Shown here one piece after another: positions 40,923 through 48,304 of a stretch of DNA of 64,000 bases. The notes under the pieces were generated by a model, which saw only the letters and a program-made list of their open reading frames with translations, had not been told where the DNA came from and ran no database searches. Source of the stretch: JAMXLO01 sp035492535 (GTDB lineage: Bacteria; Pseudomonadota; Alphaproteobacteria; Acetobacterales; Acetobacteraceae). Every line of letters starts with the position of its first letter. The first letter of the stretch is position 1. Where the stretch lies: contig DATJJM010000222.1 in the NCBI GenBank assembly GCA_035492535.1, positions 6,930 through 70,929 on the forward strand, written 5' to 3'. A program made the position numbers and the translations under genes.

Positions 40923-40975
40923 TTTCGTCAGGCGCAGCGTTGTGCAGCGCCGGACAAGCAAGAGGATGCTTACAC

Positions 40976-41680
40976 ATGGCCCGCAAAGCCGCTCCCAAGC
41001 TGACAGTCGTTCCCACACCCGTTGTTGAAACGGTCGACCTGACCACGCTGGTGGACACGTCCATTGACGTTGCTGCCATGGTTGACGCACTGGCCCCCGC
41101 AGCGCCGGCCGATGCCGCGCCACCTGCGCCACCTGCGCCGCGTGTGCCATCGCTCGCCGAGCTGCGCGCCGAAGCTGATCAGGACGTCCTGCAGCAACTC
41201 CCCGAGTCCTACACGCTGGCCATTGCTGGCCAGTATGACTCGTTGCTCGCCGCTGGCATGTTCGCTGGCACATTCGCCAAAGCGTTGGGGATGCAGGTCT
41301 GCATCATTGATGCCAGCGGCGCACCCGTGCGTTGCTTTGATCCCCCTGCCAAGCGCGGGCGCGGTGGCGACAAATCGGCTGCAGTGTCCAACGGCCCGCG
41401 TGGCGCTGATTGGGGATCAAAGTCTGGCCAAGCCATCAAACTCATGATGAGGGAAGAGGGCGCCACCATGGATGAGATGAAAGAGATCACGGGGTGGACC
41501 TTCGGCAAGAAATACGTCGCCCAGCTCATGCGGTCCTTTGGCGTGGCCATTACCACGCATGAAGCCACCGCGCGCACAAAGCGCACATGGCATGCCACGA
41601 TCGCCGATACGGTGGCGCATGTGGACGATGCCGAAGCGGAGGAAGCCGCCGAACGCGAGGAAGCCGCGCAAGCCGCCTGA
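40976..41680 (+). CDS. DUF3489-like protein, paralogue 1
   Basis: 234 aa from ATG 40976. Residues 1-95 are a Lys/Ala/Pro-rich arm. The C-terminal half holds SKSGQAIKLMMREEGATMDE then ITGWTFGKKYVAQLMRSFGV, a helix-turn-helix-like DUF3489 domain. This domain aligns with the 48305 gene (see findings). The highly charged tail (DDAEAEEAAEREEAAQA) is unusual. It is the first gene of a short rightward unit under promoter A. Likely a DNA-binding early protein. Confidence 0.65.
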   Translation: MARKAAPKLTVVPTPVVETVDLTTLVDTSIDVAAMVDALAPAAPADAAPPAPPAPRVPSLAELRAEADQDVLQQLPESYTLAIAGQYDSLLAAGMFAGTFAKALGMQVCIIDASGAPVRCFDPPAKRGRGGDKSAAVSNGPRGADWGSKSGQAIKLMMREEGATMDEMKEITGWTFGKKYVAQLMRSFGVAITTHEATARTKRTWHATIADTVAHVDDAEAEEAAEREEAAQAA

Positions 41681-41765
41681 TACTGACGTGCGTGAAATGG
41701 GGCGGCCCGCGGGTGCCCCATCTCATGCACACCAGTGGGTGGTGTGCGTTACCGGAGTTATGACC

Positions 41766-42914
41766 ATGGTTGCCTTGAATCTCGTTCAGTCCATCGCCGA
41801 GCGTAATGTCGACAGCACGGCGTCCCGCCAGTGGGCCACGCGGCCGAATGACCAGCGCTATACCAGCATTGACGATCTCATGTCGGCCGTCCTCGATCGG
41901 CGTGACCGGTCGACCGATACGGTTATGGACCTGCGCAGCTTGCGCGCACTCAATGACGGTGGCGAGCTGACATTTGCCACCCGCGACAACGGCCGCGTGG
42001 AAGAATGGATCCCGACAAACTATGCGTTTCAGCAGCTTTGCCAGTCCATCCAAGCCCCCGCATCCTTCATCCGGACGCTCCCGGCCAGCCTCGCCGCGGA
42101 TTGCCTTGACCATGGCTTGCAGCGTGCACCAGGCCGCATACAGGCCCTGACCGCTGGCCATGAGTTGCGCGGCATCACTGGCGAAAACTACGGCCGCATT
42201 TGGGATGTAGAGCTGGTGCAAGCCATCAAATCGGTTGTCGACGCTGGCAACGGCCGTTGGACCGTCCCGACCGCGTTCCGTGAGGCGAACCGTCCGGATA
42301 TTTATCCGACGGTCGACCCGACAACGGAAACCACCACGCTGTATGCATCGGATCGGGATGTGTTCTTGTTCCTGGTGGACGAGCAAAACCCCGTGCAAGC
42401 TGGCTTTCTTCCGGACGGTTCGCCCGACCTCTTCTATCGCGGCTTCTACGCATGGAATGGGGAATGTGGTGGCGTTTCCAATGGCGTGGCTACGTTCCTC
42501 TACCGCTATGTCTGCCAGAACCGCAACATTTGGGGTCAGAAAGGCTTCTCCCGCTTTTCGATCAAGCACACGAAGCATGCGGCTGGCCGGTTCGCCAGTG
42601 ACCTGATCCCCGCGCTTACCGGCTTTGTGGATAGCTCTGCCGCTGGTCTGGAACACGATCTCAAGGCCATGAAGCAGGCGCGCATCACCAGCTCTGACGA
42701 AGATCGGTTCCGGTTCATGGGACTGCAGGGTTTCGGCCCGGCCGAGTCAAACAAGATCCTGGCCCGCATCGTGGCGGAAGAGGGCCACGCGGCCGAAACG
42801 CCATTTGACTACGTGCAAGGCATCACCAGCGTGGCGCGGTCCATACCGCACCAGGACGTGCGTATCGCCTATGAGCAAGCTGGTGCGAAGATCATGGCGC
42901 AAGCCATGGCCTGA
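41766..42914 (+). CDS. DUF932-like phage/plasmid protein
   Basis: 382 aa from ATG 41766 (GGAG 9 nt upstream). GRIWDVELVQAIKSVVDAG, ASDRDVFLFLVDEQNPVQ, GFYAWNGECGGVSNGVATFL, RYVCQNRNIWG and SIKHTKHA fit DUF932 (phage/plasmid-like) proteins, common in large phages and plasmids. Function unknown; possible DNA-maintenance role. It ends just before an intrinsic terminator. Confidence 0.7.
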   Translation: MVALNLVQSIAERNVDSTASRQWATRPNDQRYTSIDDLMSAVLDRRDRSTDTVMDLRSLRALNDGGELTFATRDNGRVEEWIPTNYAFQQLCQSIQAPASFIRTLPASLAADCLDHGLQRAPGRIQALTAGHELRGITGENYGRIWDVELVQAIKSVVDAGNGRWTVPTAFREANRPDIYPTVDPTTETTTLYASDRDVFLFLVDEQNPVQAGFLPDGSPDLFYRGFYAWNGECGGVSNGVATFLYRYVCQNRNIWGQKGFSRFSIKHTKHAAGRFASDLIPALTGFVDSSAAGLEHDLKAMKQARITSSDEDRFRFMGLQGFGPAESNKILARIVAEEGHAAETPFDYVQGITSVARSIPHQDVRIAYEQAGAKIMAQAMA

Positions 42915-42938
42915 CCGCTCCCAAGCGGTTCTACGGAC

Positions 42939-42970
42939 AAGCCGGCCGGTTCACACCGAGCCGGCTTTTT
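42939..42970 (+). terminator. intrinsic terminator
   Basis: AAGCCGGC (42939-42946) pairs with GCCGGCTT (42960-42967), with an inner CGGT/ACCG extension, then a T run to 42970. It closes the 40976-42914 unit and isolates it from the resolvase gene. Confidence 0.85.
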
Positions 42971-43056
42971 CGTGTCTGTCGCCCGATCTGTCTGCTTGCA
43001 TTAGGGCCACTTACAACACGACACTTGCGAGCAACCATACAGATAGGATTTTGCTC

Positions 43057-43698
43057 ATGATTTACACGTATGCTCGCGTCAGCACCGCACGCCAGGCTGA
43101 CGATGGTGAAAGCCTGGATGTTCAGCACCGCATGATGGCAGGCTATGCGCTGATGAAAGGATGGAAGGTCGACACCGATTTCGTTGACCGTGGCGTATCG
43201 GGATCCGTCCCACTTGGCCAGCGGCCCGAAGGTGCCAGCCTCCTAGCTTGCGTGCGACGTGGCGACATCATCCTGACCGCAAAACTAGACCGCATGTTTC
43301 GATCTTCGCTGGACGCACTCGCAGTCCTGTCGGACCTGCAGACCGCTGGCATAGCGCTGCACATGATCGATCTCGGCGGCGACGTGACGGGGAACGGCAT
43401 AGGCAAGCTGGTATTCGCCATCCTGGCAGCCGTGGCTGAAGCCGAGCGCGATCGGACACGCGAGCGCATACTTGACGTCAAAGCAGACCAGCGAGCGCGG
43501 GGGGCCTATCTGGGTGGCAAGGTTCCGTTCGGCTATCGCGTGGTCGCTGGCATGCTGCACCCCGATGATCAGCAGCAAGCCATGTGCGAGCGCATAAGGA
43601 TGCGCCACGCCTCAGGCGAGTCGCTGCGCGCGATCAAGGCCGCTCTGAAGCTGAACCTTTCGCTGGACGCGATCAGCCGCATCTGCCGCCCGACATAG
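43057..43698 (+). CDS. serine recombinase / resolvase-invertase family
   Basis: 213 aa from ATG 43057 (AGGA 9 nt upstream). The N-terminal catalytic domain opens YTYARVSTARQADDGESLD with nucleophile Ser9, followed by KLDRMFRSSLDALAVLSDL and the E-helix region ILAAVAEAERDRTRERIL. A C-terminal HTH (RIRMRHASGESLRAIKAALK) binds DNA. This is the small-serine-recombinase size of resolvases and invertases, not of large phage integrases. It may resolve genome dimers or invert a segment. Confidence 0.9.
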   Translation: MIYTYARVSTARQADDGESLDVQHRMMAGYALMKGWKVDTDFVDRGVSGSVPLGQRPEGASLLACVRRGDIILTAKLDRMFRSSLDALAVLSDLQTAGIALHMIDLGGDVTGNGIGKLVFAILAAVAEAERDRTRERILDVKADQRARGAYLGGKVPFGYRVVAGMLHPDDQQQAMCERIRMRHASGESLRAIKAALKLNLSLDAISRICRPT

Positions 43699-43782
43699 CC
43701 GCGCCCGACGCCGGCGCTGCGATCCGCCGCGATTTCGCGCCCGCGCACGTGGGTACCGTGCCAGTCGGCTGCTTCACGGTCA

Positions 43783-43822
43783 GGTTTGCCCGTTTCGGCG
43801 GCTGGTTTGCCCGCGGTTTGCC
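43783..43822 (+). repeat. three direct repeats GGTTTGCC
   Basis: GGTTTGCC at 43783, 43804 and 43815 (spacing 21 and 11 nt). The same octamer recurs at and upstream of the RHH gene near 52.5-53.0 kb. Confidence 0.7.
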
Positions 43823-44005
43823 GTCTCAGCGTCCCGGTGATGACGAGCGTGTTTTTGGATTGCCTCATGGGATGAGAGAGAAGCCACGGGACCAATTCAC
43901 ATTTCCGATCAGTGTTGGTCGATTGATTGGTTTCTCCGATGTTGAATTGGGGATAGCTGATAGAGCGGGTCGATCGATCGTTGATCGGAAATTCCGATTG
44001 ATTGG

Positions 44006-44416
44006 GGAGGTTTTGATTGAATGGCTGATCATGGAGGGTTGAGTTTGCGTAATTGCGCAAATTCGCAAGCTGGAGGGTTTGAAGCGCTGGGGAGGGTTCA
44101 GCGCTGATCGTGGAGGTTTTCGGGGAGGGTTTGCGCGCTGATATTGCGGGAGGTTTTCGGATGCTGCGCATGTGTTTCTGCTGGAGGGTTTCGGCTGACG
44201 CCGACCAGCGGCTACCGCGCCGCTGGACCTCGCGGCACTCGCGAACTGGCGTCCGCGATTGCGTGGTGTGGGAGGTTTTCGATTGATAAATTCGATCGTC
44301 TGCCCTGGTTTGTGGAGGGTTTCGATCGTGGATCGGCCTGTATCGGCTGATGCGGGTTGTTGTCGGCGAGCGCGCGTGCGCGCCTGTGTGTGGCTGGTCG
44401 GTCTGGTGGGAGGGTT
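44006..44416 (+). repeat. eleven direct repeats GGAGG(G/T)TTT
   Basis: GGAGG starts at 44006, 44033, 44072, 44091, 44112, 44124, 44149, 44183, 44271, 44314 and 44409, each followed by GTT, GTTT or TTTT. All are in one orientation with irregular spacing (12-95 nt) not in multiples of three, so they are not coding repeats. Confidence 0.8.
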
Positions 44417-44757
44417 GGCTAGATGGTGGTGGCGTTGAGGTTGGAAGAGATCGCCACGCGCTGACGCGCTGGATGGAGGCGATACGGCGTGCTGCGCACA
44501 GGTCTATGTGCGCCCCTCCTTAAATGGTTCCCCAGAATTTGGGCGTGGTTGGAATAAGCTGGTCGTTTGGTGGATTTTCGGCCATGCGGTCGCATGGTGT
44601 GGCGGGTCTTCACCGGCGGTTTCTCTCCCCGGTTTGCAGTTGCCCGTCACGCAGGCTGGTCGGAGCATCGGTGCACGGCGGGTGTTACCACCGGGCGGTT
44701 GCTGCGTTTAGAAAGCCCGGCCGGTGCGCTTTGGTAGGCGCGCACACGGGATCGCGG

Positions 44758-45099
44758 TCAGGGTTTGGCTGACTGCTTCGATATCTTGTCGATCCGCTCG
44801 ATGGTGCGCTTGACCCAGGCGCTGCCACGATTTTCGAGACCAACGTAATGGGAGGCCCGCATATGGCTTGCGGCGGTTGCTATGAGTTGCGGGGGCCAAT
44901 CTGTGCGAAAGCCGGATGTGTCGCCAGCGATATGCCGCGCGACCTGGGCAACGAGATTGGCTGGAGGTTTGACGGAGCCGGGTTTGATCTCGCGAACGTG
45001 CGGGCGAATGACCTGTGTGCCGCCAGGCGATTTCCCGCGCTTGCGCTTGCGGGGCTGGAACTGAAACGGCTTGCCGGTGATCGGGTTGACCTCTGGCAT
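44758..45099 (-). CDS. basic protein, last gene of the 44.8-48.2 kb operon
   Basis: 113 aa from ATG 45099 (one-base overlap with the upstream stop). FQFQPRKRKRGKSPGGTQVI is very basic; the C-terminal half (NRGSAWVKRTIERIDKISK) is helical. Composition suggests nucleic-acid binding. No family recognised. Confidence 0.6.
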   Translation of the reverse strand: MPEVNPITGKPFQFQPRKRKRGKSPGGTQVIRPHVREIKPGSVKPPANLVAQVARHIAGDTSGFRTDWPPQLIATAASHMRASHYVGLENRGSAWVKRTIERIDKISKQSAKP

Positions 45100-45317
45100 C
45101 AGGTGCGCCTCGTGTTGTTCTGCTTCAACGATGCGATCCATTGCCTGGGCGGTAGCGGCTTGCGGCCGGCGCGCTTTTCCGCATTGGCATAGCGGGCATA
45201 GACGATCGGGAACGGCGTCCTGTCGGGATCCGGTGCAGCGAAATGCACAACGGGTTCCGACGAGGGCTTACGTGCTCGATCGATGGCGCGGGCTTTGTCC
45301 CAATTTCGGTTGGACAT
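45099..45317 (-). CDS. small basic protein, unknown
   Basis: 72 aa, MSNRNWDKARAIDRARKPSS then ARYANAEKRAGRKPLPPRQW. Arg/Lys-rich and hydrophilic, with a W-I-A-S-L-K end. It starts directly after the stop of the 45318 gene and couples to the next cistron. Not recognised. Confidence 0.6.
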   Translation of the reverse strand: MSNRNWDKARAIDRARKPSSEPVVHFAAPDPDRTPFPIVYARYANAEKRAGRKPLPPRQWIASLKQNNTRRT

Positions 45318-45569
45318 CTAATGCAAGCCCTTCTTCCGGCGCCGCTGGGGCCTCTCTTCTGGCTCCTGATCGGCCTCCCACTCAAGCGCTTTGACCCAGC
45401 CAGGACGTTCCTGCCGCAATAAGGCCACTCGCGCGATAGCCTCATCCGCAGGGCAGTGCAGATCATACTGCGCAACGTGCTCGTAGCCCTTTGGTGCGCC
45501 GCCGAACGCCTGATTGAGGCAGTGCCCGTAGAAAATCAGCAGTGTGTCATCCTGCTCTGTCCAGATCAT
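45318..45569 (-). CDS. small protein, unknown
   Basis: 83 aa from ATG 45569 (ATGA overlap). MIWTEQDDTLLIFYGHCLNQ then HCPADEAIARVALLRQERPG and a basic tail EERPQRRRKKGLH. The middle could be a small HTH (ADEAIARVALL). Not recognised. Confidence 0.6.
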   Translation of the reverse strand: MIWTEQDDTLLIFYGHCLNQAFGGAPKGYEHVAQYDLHCPADEAIARVALLRQERPGWVKALEWEADQEPEERPQRRRKKGLH

Positions 45570-45778
45570 GCTGCATCCGCCTTCTGTGGCTGATAGCGTG
45601 AGGGCAGGCCAGCCCATGGATACCCGCCGGCGGCTGCGCATTTATTGCCGCAGAAGAATTTCACGTTGGGTGCGCCATCCGGCAGGAGGCCGTCAACGAT
45701 GGTGACCCGCTCGCGCTTGCTGCCGCACGTCATGCAGGGCTGGCCCTTCTGGGTGCCGTGGTGCCATTTGCTGGGCAT
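45566..45778 (-). CDS. zinc-finger-like small protein
   Basis: 70 aa. CMTCGSKRERVTIVDGL and, about 25 residues on, FFCGNKCAAAGG give a C-x2-C ... C-x3-C site, like small phage C4 fingers or HNH-adjacent proteins. It overlaps both neighbours by stop-start junctions. Confidence 0.65.
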   Translation of the reverse strand: MPSKWHHGTQKGQPCMTCGSKRERVTIVDGLLPDGAPNVKFFCGNKCAAAGGYPWAGLPSRYQPQKADAA

Positions 45779-46089
45779 CAGGTCTTGTCCCGGCGCATGA
45801 CGGCGCGCAACTGCTCTGGGGTGAATGTGTCGAATTCATCGACCGACACGACGTCGCCTCTGCCGATCAGGCTGGTGCGCAGGGCATCGTTCGACGGGAA
45901 CTCGATCCGACCTTGGGCCATGCGCTGGCGCAGAATATTCCAGCCTGTTTGGCGATCCTGTTGGCAGGCGCTGCACAGATCCTGCTCGACCCAGTAACAG
46001 GCCCGGCCGGTGCGCGCGATGCACATGGAGCAATCGTCATCGGTGCAGCCGCACCGACGGCAGGAGCGGATGGGCAGGGTGCCGCTCAT
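45778..46089 (-). CDS. Cys-rich phage protein
   Basis: 103 aa. Nine Cys in the first 50 residues (CRRCGCTDDDCSMC, GRACYWVEQDLCSAC) as in a small family found in many phages, with a CYWVExDLCSxC core. It probably binds two zincs. The C-terminal half has an acidic segment (SVDEFDTFTPEQLRAVMRR). Confidence 0.7.
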   Translation of the reverse strand: MSGTLPIRSCRRCGCTDDDCSMCIARTGRACYWVEQDLCSACQQDRQTGWNILRQRMAQGRIEFPSNDALRTSLIGRGDVVSVDEFDTFTPEQLRAVMRRDKT

Positions 46090-46307
46090 GCCATCCGGTC
46101 CCGTTCGATGTCGCGCATGGTCCGGTTAACCTGGTCCACGATATCGGAGCGGTACAGCACTTGGTCGATGTGGCTCCGGTTCAGCCTGTCGGCGATCCGC
46201 TCCACGATCTGGGCATAGATGGCGGCGGCCAGCTCTGGGTTGGTGCAGGAGGGATGGCCGACGAAGAGGCGCAGGCCTTCGCCGTAATAATCGGGGGGCG
46301 CCTTCAT
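46086..46307 (-). CDS. small helical protein, unknown
   Basis: 73 aa, YYGEGLRLFVGHPSCTNPEL then AAIYAQIVERIADRLNRSHI. Predominantly helical. ATGA overlaps on both sides. Not recognised. Confidence 0.55.
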   Translation of the reverse strand: MKAPPDYYGEGLRLFVGHPSCTNPELAAAIYAQIVERIADRLNRSHIDQVLYRSDIVDQVNRTMRDIERDRMA

Positions 46308-46528
46308 GGTGCGGGATCTCCATCGAGGGCACAGCGCGCCATCCAGTCGCGATTATCGGCGTCGACGTCGGGCAGCTCTCCGATCGCGGTGATCCACGCG
46401 CGCAAGCGGGTGATTTCGTCGGCCATCGCGTGGAATATGCCGCCGTTGATATATTGACCCGTCACCTGCATCTGCCGCGCTTCGGCGATGATATCCACCA
46501 ACGGCCGGCCGGTGATTTCGTCAGACAT
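46304..46528 (-). CDS. small protein, unknown
   Basis: 74 aa, MSDEITGRPLVDIIAEARQM then HAMADEITRLRAWITAIGEL and DNRDWMARCALDGDPAP. The MADEITRLRA helix is typical of many small phage proteins of unknown role. Overlaps the next gene by 8 nt. Confidence 0.6.
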   Translation of the reverse strand: MSDEITGRPLVDIIAEARQMQVTGQYINGGIFHAMADEITRLRAWITAIGELPDVDADNRDWMARCALDGDPAP

Positions 46529-46799
46529 GCTTCCCCCTAACGAAACAGAGCCTCATGCCGATGGGCGCGACGCGCTCGAACAGCGCCTGGGCGGCACGTG
46601 ACACGGGCATAGCAGATCGGACGATGATCATGCACGGCGGGCCTTCGATCGTCTCGACTGGCATGGTGTGGGGCTCGTGCTTGCGCAGGAACCATTTGAT
46701 GTCGGCGGGCCCGAGTGTGAGCCGGCGATCGGCATGAATGCGGGCCACCAGCTCGGCGGCTGCGGCTGATGTGCGCCTGGTGCGAACGGCCTGCTTCAT
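46521..46799 (-). CDS. small protein, unknown
   Basis: 92 aa from ATG 46799 (GGAGG 9 nt upstream). MKQAVRTRRTSAAAAELVAR then LTLGPADIKWFLRKHEPHTM and MRLCFVRGKHV. The ADIKWFLRKHEP piece looks like a short helix-turn element. Not recognised. Confidence 0.55.
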   Translation of the reverse strand: MKQAVRTRRTSAAAAELVARIHADRRLTLGPADIKWFLRKHEPHTMPVETIEGPPCMIIVRSAMPVSRAAQALFERVAPIGMRLCFVRGKHV

Positions 46800-46990
46800 A
46801 TGCGACGCCTCCATGGACGCGCATAGGCCAACGTGACCGCACTGCTGAAGAACAAACACATGGGCGTGCCAACCGGGGATGCCGGTGGGCCGATGAGCGA
46901 TGCCAGTATCGCACCACAAGCGAGGCCGAACAGCACACCAGCCATCACCAAGAGATGGGGCTTGGTCGCTTGTTTCATCGCCGAACCCAT
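46796..46990 (-). CDS. small two-TM protein
   Basis: 64 aa (60 if the ATG at 46978 is used). Hydrophobic segments HLLVMAGVLFGLACGAILAS and PMCLFFSSAVTLAYA flank a Pro/Gly turn; the ends are basic. ATGA overlap with the 46521 gene. Function unknown. Confidence 0.5.
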   Translation of the reverse strand: MGSAMKQATKPHLLVMAGVLFGLACGAILASLIGPPASPVGTPMCLFFSSAVTLAYARPWRRRI

Positions 46991-47009
46991 AAAATCATGT
47001 CACCCAGCA

Positions 47010-47038
47010 TTCACGACCTCGCACTGTGCGCGGAATGG
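47010..47038 (+). promoter_or_regulatory. dyad-containing promoter B
   Basis: TTCACG (47010-47015), 17-nt spacer, GAATGG (47033-47038), with the dyad CGCACTGTGCG (47020-47030) in the spacer. No plus-strand gene follows; a hairpin terminator lies 140 nt downstream. Confidence 0.45.
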
Positions 47039-47044
47039 TGGGGT

Positions 47045-47216
47045 GTTGCATCGATGAAATGGATCAGTTACGGTCCAGTCCATCGATCGATCGGGGCTTT
47101 CCTCGCACGTGAGACCCTGATCCGCGCTCTAACCCCGACGGGAACCGGGGATTGCGCAACGCCAGGAGACTGGCACTTGTCGGCCCTCGGAGTCAATCCG
47201 GGGGCCGACTTGTTTC
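47045..47216 (+). ncRNA. candidate small RNA
   Basis: About 170 nt between promoter B and a strong intrinsic terminator, in a 224-nt gap between minus-strand genes. Predicted folds include CCCCG/CGGGG around 47125-47145 and the terminal hairpin. The only ORF in the plus direction runs through the terminator and into the opposite gene, so a noncoding transcript is more likely. No known RNA family recognised. Confidence 0.35.
47179..47215 (+). terminator. intrinsic terminator
   Basis: GTCGGCCC (47179-47186) pairs with GGGCCGAC (47202-47209), inner CGG/CCG, followed by TTGTTT. The U-rich tail is on the plus strand, so it ends rightward transcription. Confidence 0.7.
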
Positions 47217-47403
47217 AGGTGGGAAGCAACGGGGCCGCCCGCAGCAGCGCAGCATAATTCTCAGCGCGCTCTTTCGGCTCGCATCCCTCGAATATTGTAA
47301 CGGCTATTCCGCCGTCTCCGTCAGCGTCGACATGCTCAACAACCCAGACGTTGGGCCATTCGGGGTGCGGGACGACATTTACTTCAGGGCGGGTGCTCAT
47401 CAT
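47215..47403 (-). CDS. small protein, unknown
   Basis: 62 aa, MSTRPEVNVVPHPEWPNVWV then VEHVDADGDGGIAVTIFEGC and RAENYAALLRAAP. The pattern GGIAVTIFEG..A.ERA..YA is a common phage small-protein fold. Two leading Met codons (47403 or 47400). It is followed by the 224-nt gap with the candidate RNA. Confidence 0.6.
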   Translation of the reverse strand: MMSTRPEVNVVPHPEWPNVWVVEHVDADGDGGIAVTIFEGCEPKERAENYAALLRAAPLLPT

Positions 47404-47417
47404 TGTCGGTGTCCCTG

Positions 47418-47693
47418 TCAGTGGGTCGATTTCGCAACATTATCGTTCGGGAAGTCCACCACCACGACGGGCATGTTGGGCACGGGCTCGGCCGATATCT
47501 GCATGACCTCGACCATGAGGCGCAGCGCGCCGGCGCCGTCGATCGGAGCGATTCGCCCCTGCTCGATGCGAGTCGCCATCTCTTCGGCGAGCTGGCGGGC
47601 GGCATCGTATCCGGCCATGATGTAGCGGCGCATGTTCGCGTGCGCCTCTTCATAGGTGGTCACGATCAGTTCGTTGGGCACGATAATCTTCAC
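47418..47693 (-). CDS. small protein, unknown
   Basis: 91 aa, MKIIVPNELIVTTYEEAHAN then MRRYIMAGYDAARQLAEEMA; acidic/helical middle; PMPVVVVDFPNDN near the end. Coupled to the next gene by an ATGA overlap. Not recognised. Confidence 0.6.
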   Translation of the reverse strand: MKIIVPNELIVTTYEEAHANMRRYIMAGYDAARQLAEEMATRIEQGRIAPIDGAGALRLMVEVMQISAEPVPNMPVVVVDFPNDNVAKSTH

Positions 47694-47956
47694 GGGATCA
47701 TTCCTTCGGCGAGCATGTTGTTGATGCGGTCCCGGTCGACCGAATAGTGACGGGGCTGGACGGCATGGGTGATTATGACCCGTGGTGGGTCAGACAGCCG
47801 GTGCAGCGTGTACCTGCCGCTGCCCAGCATGCGGTAGGCGGCCGTGTTGACTGCCATGTATGCCCGATCCTGCTGGCGCAGCGACCCGGCCAGGTGGATG
47901 GTTGCTGACCCGCCGAGCTGCAGGCCGCGCAGCGTGTCTCGGACATCGGTGGTCAT
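47690..47956 (-). CDS. small protein, unknown
   Basis: 88 aa, MTTDVRDTLRGLQLGGSATI then AYMAVNTAAYRMLGSGRYTL and PRVIITHAVQPRHYSVDRD. The opening resembles short phage proteins whose first strand-helix unit is xLRGLxxGxSxxL. One-base overlap with the upstream stop. Not recognised. Confidence 0.6.
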   Translation of the reverse strand: MTTDVRDTLRGLQLGGSATIHLAGSLRQQDRAYMAVNTAAYRMLGSGRYTLHRLSDPPRVIITHAVQPRHYSVDRDRINNMLAEGMIP

Positions 47957-48165
47957 TACTGGACCCCTTCACGTTCTGGCCAGACGCTGGCACGAAAGTG
48001 TTCGGTCTGCGAGCGGAGCTGTCGGGCCAACCGCGCGACCGACGGAATATTCGCGCCCTCGATCGCCAACAAATCAGCCACCTGCATGACGCTGCGGGCG
48101 TAGCTGTCAGCGGCGTCATCGAACCTCCGGATGGCCCTCGATATGGTCGCAGGATCGGCCCGCAT
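47956..48165 (-). CDS. small helical protein, first gene of the minus operon
   Basis: 69 aa, MRADPATISRAIRRFDDAAD then SVMQVADLLAIEGANIPSVA. It begins 22 nt left of the dyad promoter C region with AGGG 7 nt before ATG 48165. Helical; may be a small regulator. Not recognised. Confidence 0.6.
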   Translation of the reverse strand: MRADPATISRAIRRFDDAADSYARSVMQVADLLAIEGANIPSVARLARQLRSQTEHFRASVWPEREGVQ

Positions 48166-48186
48166 GTTATTGCCCTATCACGATTG

Positions 48187-48215
48187 TTGACTTTCAACGC
48201 ACAGTGCGTGAATTG
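48187..48215 (+). promoter_or_regulatory. dyad-containing promoter C
   Basis: TTGACT (48187-48192), 17-nt spacer with CGCACAGTGCG (48198-48208), then GAATTG (48210-48215). It drives the 48305 gene; the dyad also lies just upstream of the divergent minus operon. Confidence 0.65.
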
Positions 48216-48304
48216 TTTACGCAATGTCAACAAGCACACTCGGGCCGCACCAGGTTATCGGGGGCAATGGCATGTCCAACGCGCTTAAGGAGAGCACCCA
48301 CACC

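Larger units (their letters stand above)
43699..44757 (+). other. noncoding repeat-rich region (possible origin/centromere)
   Basis: 1059 nt between converging units with no ORF I trust; short frames here lack SD sites and look random. It begins with three GGTTTGCC repeats, then an A+T-richer stretch (43.88-44.07 kb, with TAATTGCGCAAATTCGC and repeated GATTGATTG), then eleven GGAGG(G/T)TTT repeats. This layout (short direct repeats beside an AT-rich segment) is typical of replication origins or partition sites. Confidence 0.5.

Noticed and set aside
43569..44171. Minus-strand frame of about 200 codons across the repeat region
   Set aside because: Overlaps the resolvase gene antisense, has no SD, and is low-complexity; its GKP motifs only reflect the GGTTTGCC repeats.
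44006..44416. CRISPR array
   Set aside because: Repeats are 8-9 nt with irregular spacing and no similar-length spacers, so they do not fit a CRISPR array.
47090..47216. tRNA gene
   Set aside because: The T-arm-like CGGAGTCAATCCG has no matching acceptor, D and anticodon arms in place; the terminator hairpin explains the symmetry.
47054..47257. Plus-strand 67-codon gene starting ATG AAA TGG
   Set aside because: Runs through a strong terminator hairpin and into the opposite gene; no SD. Treated as part of the RNA candidate instead.
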